From Streptococcus cristatus (GTDB taxonomy: Bacteria > Bacillota > Bacilli > Lactobacillales > Streptococcaceae): a DNA stretch of 64,000 nt. Location of the stretch: NCBI RefSeq assembly GCF_008369405.1, contig NZ_VSJJ01000005.1:1-64000 (forward strand), read 5' to 3'. The stretch's first letter is position 1, and every line of letters begins with the position of its first letter. The translations under genes and the position numbers were made by a program. Below the pieces are notes generated by a model, which saw nothing but the letters and a program-made list of their open reading frames with translations, was not told where the DNA came from and made no database searches. Positions 59,224 through 64,000 of this stretch are shown in pieces.

Positions 59224-60138
59224 TTAATGCTCAGTGATGTATTTATAAACTTCTTGGCCTGCGACTGCTCCGTCTCCAACGGCTGTGGTGATTTGGCGAA
59301 GGTCTTTCTGACGGACATCACCAATGGCATAAATGCCATCAATAGCTGTTTTCATATGTTGATCTGTGACAATCCAGCCAGCTTCATCGCAAATACCCAG
59401 ATCTTTGACAAAGTCGCTAACAGGATCTAGGCCTACATAAACAAAGACGCCACCAAAGTCTGACTCGCTGCTTTGTCCCGTTTTAACATTTTCAAAAACC
59501 ACACTGGTTACCCTGCGGTCGTCTCCTTTGATCTCTTTTACGACGGAATCCCAGATAAAGCTGATTTTTTCATTGGCAAAGGCCCGCTCCTGCAAGAGCT
59601 TTTGCGCCCGCAGTTGATCACGACGGTGAACAATGGTCACAGACTTTGCAAAGCGCGTGAGGAAAATTGCTTCTTCAACAGCAGAATCGCCGCCTCCGAC
59701 CACTAAGAGATCCTCATCACGGAAAAAAGCACCATCGCAGACCGCACAGTAGGAAACACCGCGGCTATTGTATTCTTCCTCGCCAGGAACTCCTAGATGA
59801 CGATGGTTGGCACCAGGAGCCAAAATCACTGTCTTGGTTTCAAAGGCTTCATCCTCAGTAATGATTTTCTTAAAGTCGCCATGGTCTTCAATCTTTTCAA
59901 CCTGACCAAATAGATGCTCTACACCTAGATTTTCTAAGGGTTCAAACATCTTTTCAGCCAACTCTGGTCCGCTGATACGAGCATAACCAGGATAGTTCTC
60001 AATCTCCGCTGTATTATTCATCTGGCCGCCGTAAATACCTCGTTCAAGCAAGGACACTTTTAAGTTACTTCTAGCTGCATAGAGGGCTGCTGTCATTCCC
60101 GCAGGACCAGCTCCAATAATCATTGTATCGTACATCAT
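59224..60138 (-). CDS. trxB: Thioredoxin reductase
   Basis: The 304-residue NADPH flavoenzyme reduces thioredoxin. FAD motif GAGPAGMTAALYAAR, redox CxxC at C131 and C134 (YCAVCDGAFF) and NADPH motif VVGGGDSAVEEA are intact, and the C-terminal GDVRQKDLRQITTAVGDGA is typical. It follows the DUF4059 gene by 65 bases. Confidence 0.95.
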   Translation of the reverse strand: MMYDTMIIGAGPAGMTAALYAARSNLKVSLLERGIYGGQMNNTAEIENYPGYARISGPELAEKMFEPLENLGVEHLFGQVEKIEDHGDFKKIITEDEAFETKTVILAPGANHRHLGVPGEEEYNSRGVSYCAVCDGAFFRDEDLLVVGGGDSAVEEAIFLTRFAKSVTIVHRRDQLRAQKLLQERAFANEKISFIWDSVVKEIKGDDRRVTSVVFENVKTGQSSESDFGGVFVYVGLDPVSDFVKDLGICDEAGWIVTDQHMKTAIDGIYAIGDVRQKDLRQITTAVGDGAVAGQEVYKYITEH

Positions 60139-60203
60139 CTTTTTCCTTTCTCTTTGTTGTAACTACAGTTATTCTAACAAACTAACTAATCTTTTACAAG
60201 TAT

Positions 60204-60428
60204 TTAAGCTTTAAGAACAACCAGTAAGCCAAAAATCGCAAAAGACAAGATTGGAATCGTCATAATTGTAATCAAAAGAAGATCGTAAATTTGGCTTTGA
60301 CCTACCGCAAGAGTTCGATTCTTGCGACCGAGTCTCTGCAATAGAAGCCACAAGCCATCGGCAAGTCCTACCAGAATCGTCGTATAGATGAGACTTTGGA
60401 TATAGAGAGAAAAAATCTTAATTAACAT
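60204..60428 (-). CDS. DUF4059-type small membrane protein
   Basis: The 74-residue protein has two membrane helices (about 5-30 and 48-72) with a basic loop between (LLLQRLGRKNRTLAVGQSQ). A protein of this type lies between trxB and an amino-acid ABC pair in other streptococci. GAGGAGCTG precedes the ATG. Function unknown. Confidence 0.75.
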   Translation of the reverse strand: MLIKIFSLYIQSLIYTTILVGLADGLWLLLQRLGRKNRTLAVGQSQIYDLLLITIMTIPILSFAIFGLLVVLKA

Positions 60429-60522
60429 GTCAGCTCCTCAATAATCAGTTGCCTTAAAAAGGTTTTAGTCGAAAACAAACCCAGCTGGTCTAGCCAACTG
60501 AGCTTTCACTTTTTCTATTATA

Positions 60523-61269
60523 TCAAATATAAGTCCGTTTGTAACTAGCAAAGAATTCTTTGGTTCTAGCTTCCTTGGAATAATTGATGATCTCCTCTGG
60601 ACTGCCTGACTCAATAATATGACCCTTATCCAAGAAAAGCACCCGATCTGCCACTTGGGAAACAAAAGATATATCATGGCTGACCAGAATCATGGTTTGT
60701 CCTGCTTTTGCAGCGTCGGCAATGGACTTCTCTACCTCACCGACTAGCTCTGGATCAAGGGCTGAGGTCGGCTCATCCAGCAAGAGAACATCTGGCTTCA
60801 TGGCCAAGGCTCGCGCTAAAGCAACCCGCTGTTTTTGACCGCCTGATAAATGCTTGGGATAATGATTCTCACGATCAGACAGACCCACCTTTGCTAACTC
60901 TTCCTTGGCAATTTTAGTCGCTTCTTGGTCAGACAAATTCTTGACTACCAGTAGACCTTCCTTGACATTTTCCAGAGCCGTTCGACGGGAAAATAAATTA
61001 AACTGTTGGAAAACCATGGCCAATTTTCGACGCAGAGTCAAAATCTCATCTGGTGAAATAGTTGAAAAATCCACCTTAAAGTTATCAATTTCAATCCTTC
61101 CGCTGTCTGGCTGCTCCAGATAGTTAAGGCTACGCAGGAAGGTTGATTTACCAGCACCTGAGGAGCCTATTAAAGCAATGACTTCGCCTTTTTGAATTTC
61201 CAAACTCAGATTATCCAAGACCTTTTGTCCAGAAAATTCCTTACTTAACTGGGAAATTTTAATCATCAA
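60523..61269 (-). CDS. Amino acid ABC transporter ATP-binding protein
   Basis: This 248-residue ATPase is of the polar amino acid (GlnQ/HisP) family: Walker A GSSGAGKST, Q-loop, signature LSGGQKQRVALARAL and Walker B VLLLDEPTSALDPE. Its start overlaps the permease stop by four bases, so the two form one complex. No substrate-binding protein gene is adjacent. Confidence 0.92.
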   Translation of the reverse strand: MMIKISQLSKEFSGQKVLDNLSLEIQKGEVIALIGSSGAGKSTFLRSLNYLEQPDSGRIEIDNFKVDFSTISPDEILTLRRKLAMVFQQFNLFSRRTALENVKEGLLVVKNLSDQEATKIAKEELAKVGLSDRENHYPKHLSGGQKQRVALARALAMKPDVLLLDEPTSALDPELVGEVEKSIADAAKAGQTMILVSHDISFVSQVADRVLFLDKGHIIESGSPEEIINYSKEARTKEFFASYKRTYI

Positions 61270-62072
61270 ATCCTACCTCCTTGCGCTTGCTCCATTTTGT
61301 CCAGATTGGCTGGCGCCTTGATATCCATAGCCTTTTCAATCGCACGACCGATTTGCTCAATCACGATATTGACAATCCAGTAAATAATCGAAACGGAAAT
61401 AAAGCGCTCAAAATAACGATAATCCGAGCCACCGATAGCCTGAGCTTTGGCAAAGACTTCTACAACGCCCGCACTAAAGGCCAGGGAAGTTCCCTTGGTC
61501 AAGCCGATGAGGGAGTTGATCAGAGTCGGTGTTGCCACAACTGCTGCATTAGGAATGATGACCCGCAGATAGACTTGGCGATTAGTCATTCCCAGACTGC
61601 GAGCTGCTTCAATCTCACCCGCATCTACCGAAAGAATGGCTGCCCGAATCGTCTCGCTGGCATAGGCCGCTTCATTAAAGGCAAAGGCGATAATGGCAAA
61701 GACTGAGGCAGGAATGGCATTGATATTAAAAGCCGTCCCATATTTTTGATTGATAGCTTTCAACAGGAGCGGAATCCCAAAATAAGTCAGCATGAGCTGA
61801 ACCAAAAGGGGTGTCCCACGAAGGAAGCTCACAAAGAGAGACTGAATCGGATACAGAATTCTCGTGCGGTTAATCTTGACCACTGCGAAAATCATGGCCA
61901 AGATGATGCCGAAAAATGCCCCCCCCAGTGTCAACAAAAGTGTGACAGGCAAGGTTTTCAGAATCGCTGGAATGGCATCAAAAACAGCCCGTAGACTAAA
62001 TAGTTTGCCATCTGGAAGGAGCTTCAAAAGCTCTTCGTACCAGTTTGCAGCTAGGATATATGTTGTAAACAT
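61266..62072 (-). CDS. Amino acid ABC transporter permease
   Basis: The ATG at 62072, with AGAGAAG upstream, gives 268 residues. About five membrane helices and the EAA loop (EIEAARSLGMTNRQVYLRVI) mark it as a HisM/GlnP-type permease, preceded by a short extracytoplasmic start. Substrate is a polar or sulfur amino acid by family; it must use a binding protein encoded elsewhere. Confidence 0.9.
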   Translation of the reverse strand: MFTTYILAANWYEELLKLLPDGKLFSLRAVFDAIPAILKTLPVTLLLTLGGAFFGIILAMIFAVVKINRTRILYPIQSLFVSFLRGTPLLVQLMLTYFGIPLLLKAINQKYGTAFNINAIPASVFAIIAFAFNEAAYASETIRAAILSVDAGEIEAARSLGMTNRQVYLRVIIPNAAVVATPTLINSLIGLTKGTSLAFSAGVVEVFAKAQAIGGSDYRYFERFISVSIIYWIVNIVIEQIGRAIEKAMDIKAPANLDKMEQAQGGRI

Positions 62073-62198
62073 TTCAATTACTTCTCTTTCTCGATAATGC
62101 ATTATTCTATCATAATTTGGCCCAGATGAAAACTATTTGGCATCAAGAATAGCCAATCTCTAAACCTCTGGTAGGTAACTGGAAAATGACAATAAAAT

Positions 62199-62236
62199 AG
62201 ACCAGTAATCCTAGTCTATCATAGTTTCACTGGTCT
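62199..62236 (-). terminator. Terminator after the DEAD-box helicase gene
   Basis: AGACCAGT and ACTGGTCT arms around a 22-base loop with its own pairing, followed by a T-rich tract on the minus strand. Confidence 0.7.
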
Positions 62237-62280
62237 TTAAAATATAATTTTTCTATATCGTCCATAGAAAGAATTTATGG

Positions 62281-63624
62281 CTAGAATGTCTGGCGCTTAG
62301 CCTTGCGTTCTGCTCGGCCACGTGCACGATTTTCAGCTCGCTTGGTCTTGCGGCGCTTCTCATTAACCGCCCATTGGATTTTCTTCTTATAGCCTGGTTT
62401 AATTTTTTTCTTTTTCTTCTTGACCAGACCAATCATTTCTGTGTCCAGCTTTTCCTTGGTCTTCTCCCGATTAGCACGGCGATCTCGGTCGTAGGTATCT
62501 TGAAATTCGCCATTTTTGATCATCTTAGGAGTAAACTTGATGCCCAGTTTTTCCAACTCACGAATATCTGAATCGTCACTCGGTTGATAAAGGGTAATGG
62601 CTGTGCCGGGAAGACCATTTCGTCCGGTCCGCCCAACTCGATGGACAAAGAAAGACAAATCCTGCGGAATGGCATCATTGATGACATGGCTGACGCCCTC
62701 GATGTCAATCCCCCGAGCCGCCAAGTCCGTCGCTACAATGTATTCAAAATCCAGATTCTTGACCTGATTCATGATACGCTTGCGCTCCCGCGGCGGAATA
62801 TCACCATGAATCTTGGCCACTTTTAGACCCTGCGCAGTCAGATAGGCCTGCAATTCATCCGCACGAGTTTTGGTATTGACAAAAATCATCGCCAGATAAG
62901 GCTGGAGGAGCTGACTAATCTCATAAATCTGGGCATTCCTATCCCGCCCCTTGGTTGACAGGAGCCAATTATCAATGGTATCAGCAATCACTGTCTTGGT
63001 CTTAATCTGCTCCATGACTGGATTAGACAAGTATTTTTTCAAGAAAGGCTGGAGCTTCTGCGGAATGGTAGCCGAGAAGACTAAAAACTGCAAGTCTTTA
63101 GGCAAGCGAGCCGCAATCCGGTCTACCGTCTCCAAAAAGCCCATATCAAGCGTCATATCAGCCTCGTCCACGACAAAGGTATGAGCCTTGTGGATAGCCA
63201 AATCACCTGACTCAACCAAGTCATAAATCCGCCCCGGCGTTCCAATGACGATATGGGGCTGGCTGGACTCTAGCTTGCCAATCTGACGAGCCTTGTCAGT
63301 TCCGCCGACATAGTTGGCCACCCGAATCTCTTGCTCTGAAAAGCTAGCTAGCTGACGCGCCGCCTGATAGATCTGAGTTGCTAATTCTCGGCTGGGTGCT
63401 GTAATCACTGCTTGGACACTGTCAGCCTCTTCGTCCAGCTCTTGGAAGATGGGCAGCAAGAAGGTATGCGTCTTGCCTGATCCTGTTTTGGACTCCCCGA
63501 CCAAGTCTCGGCCAGATAACACCACCGGAATCAGCTTTTCCTGAACCTCTGTCGCCTCCACAAAGTTTAGGTCTTTGAGGGCTTCTTGAATATAATCTTT
63601 AAAGTTAAATTCTGTAAATTTCAT
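62281..63624 (-). CDS. DEAD-box RNA helicase
   Basis: The 447-residue helicase has the Q motif, Walker A SKTGSGKT, PSRELATQ, DEAD box (VVDEADMTLD), SAT and the C-terminal HRVGRTGR motif. A lysine/arginine-rich tail (about 385-447, VKKKKKKIKPGYKKK) probably binds RNA or ribosomes. It resembles CshB-type helicases linked to ribosome assembly and cold growth. It follows mraY on the same strand. Confidence 0.92.
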   Translation of the reverse strand: MKFTEFNFKDYIQEALKDLNFVEATEVQEKLIPVVLSGRDLVGESKTGSGKTHTFLLPIFQELDEEADSVQAVITAPSRELATQIYQAARQLASFSEQEIRVANYVGGTDKARQIGKLESSQPHIVIGTPGRIYDLVESGDLAIHKAHTFVVDEADMTLDMGFLETVDRIAARLPKDLQFLVFSATIPQKLQPFLKKYLSNPVMEQIKTKTVIADTIDNWLLSTKGRDRNAQIYEISQLLQPYLAMIFVNTKTRADELQAYLTAQGLKVAKIHGDIPPRERKRIMNQVKNLDFEYIVATDLAARGIDIEGVSHVINDAIPQDLSFFVHRVGRTGRNGLPGTAITLYQPSDDSDIRELEKLGIKFTPKMIKNGEFQDTYDRDRRANREKTKEKLDTEMIGLVKKKKKKIKPGYKKKIQWAVNEKRRKTKRAENRARGRAERKAKRQTF

Positions 63625-63700
63625 TTTTTCCTCTGTTTACTATTAATCTTATCTATTATACCAGAAAAATATCTTTTCTGCTCGGCTCAGGACAGGAAAA

Positions 63701-63718
63701 GGCGGGCTTACACCCACC
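63701..63718 (-). terminator. Possible terminator after mraY
   Basis: GGTGGG and CCCGCC arms (one wobble) with a six-base loop, followed by TTTTCC on the minus strand. Confidence 0.5.
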
Positions 63719-63724
63719 TTCATA

Positions 63725-64000
63725 TCACAAATATAGAATGGCCAAAGTCAGCAAGCTAGCTAAGAGGCCTACGCCCCAAAAGAAGAAGTCAACCTTCCAT
63801 TCGCTCCAAGGTTGGCCATGCCCAGAAAGACCACCCAGTTCAAAGTGGTGATGGAGTGGCGTCATACGGAAAATCCGCTTGCCACCCGTCAGCTTGAAAT
63901 AAGTCACCTGCATCATAACAGAAGTCGTTTCAAATACATAGACGATTCCGATGAGAAGCAAGGTCCACTCTTGGTGCAAGGCAATGGAGAGGGCTGCAAG
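63725..64000 (-). CDS. mraY: MraY C-terminal part (phospho-MurNAc-pentapeptide transferase), truncated by window edge
   Basis: The frame runs off the right edge and the last 91 codons are visible. It reads …[18 protein letters not shown], then [20 protein letters not shown] with the conserved HHH motif and [18 protein letters not shown]. MraY makes lipid I, the first membrane step of peptidoglycan synthesis, and uses the lipid carrier supplied by UppS. Confidence 0.93.
   Translation of the reverse strand, partial: LAALSIALHQEWTLLLIGIVYVFETTSVMMQVTYFKLTGGKRIFRMTPLHHHFELGGLSGHGQPWSEWKVDFFFWGVGLLASLLTLAILYL

Overview
The window looks like chromosome of a low-GC Firmicute of the genus Streptococcus, most likely the mitis/sanguinis group. 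The evidence is the content and order of housekeeping genes: hpf-comFC-comFA, amiACDEF, liaFSR, relPRS, uppS-cdsA-rseP-proS, glmU-NUDIX-macP-mtnN, tmk-holB-yabA-rsmI, and mraY at the right edge. The ComX-type competence box before comFA, RocS-like and MacP-like proteins and the GBS Bsp-like repeat surface protein agree. Species assignment would need a database search. I see no rRNA, intact tRNA, CRISPR array, prophage or intact insertion sequence.

Layout, left to right. 0.1-4.5 kb: hpf, the late-competence comFA-comFC pair, the divergent yigZ gene and cysK. 4.5-8.7 kb: S1-domain protein and HAD-cyclophilin fusion, then liaFSR (envelope stress). 8.9-12.1 kb: glucose PTS EIICBA plus an EEP-family hydrolase, with two LacI-type operators around the promoter. 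12.1-18.7 kb: amiACDEF oligopeptide importer. 18.8-25.8 kb: membrane glycerophosphodiesterase, RocS-like segregation protein, rsuA, an MFS transporter, def, a small GlsB-like membrane protein and pepS. 25.8-30.4 kb: polC with a small downstream gene. 30.5-32.2 kb: two exported proteins of unknown function and a PH-like protein. 32.4-37.2 kb: uppS-cdsA-rseP-proS. 37.6-40.2 kb: yajC and tkt. 40.4-45 kb: small HTH-like protein, msrAB, the relPRS alarmone/two-component locus and an ArsC/Spx-like protein. 45.1-50.3 kb: serC-serA and tmk-holB-yabA-rsmI. 50.5-54.5 kb: YitT protein, mtnN, macP, NUDIX, glmU. 54.5-59 kb is the most accessory-looking part: a long non-coding stretch with a perfect palindrome, a strong promoter and a tRNA-like remnant, an orphan immunity-type gene, and a large secreted protein with eight Bsp-like repeats and a C39-like peptidase domain. 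59.2-64 kb: trxB, DUF4059 protein, amino-acid ABC pair, DEAD-box helicase and the end of mraY.

Most genes lie on the minus strand in short operons with overlapping or closely spaced genes. The main structural feature not explained by genes is a roughly 180-bp repeat present four times (20.7, 32.2, 37.4 and 38.0 kb). It folds into a series of hairpins, ends in a terminator-like stem and sits tightly between genes; two direct copies bracket yajC. Only its terminal hairpin type recurs alone at 55.46 kb. The second notable feature is the comFA/yigZ divergent region, where both promoters place the transcription start at or within about a base of the start codon, implying leaderless messages.
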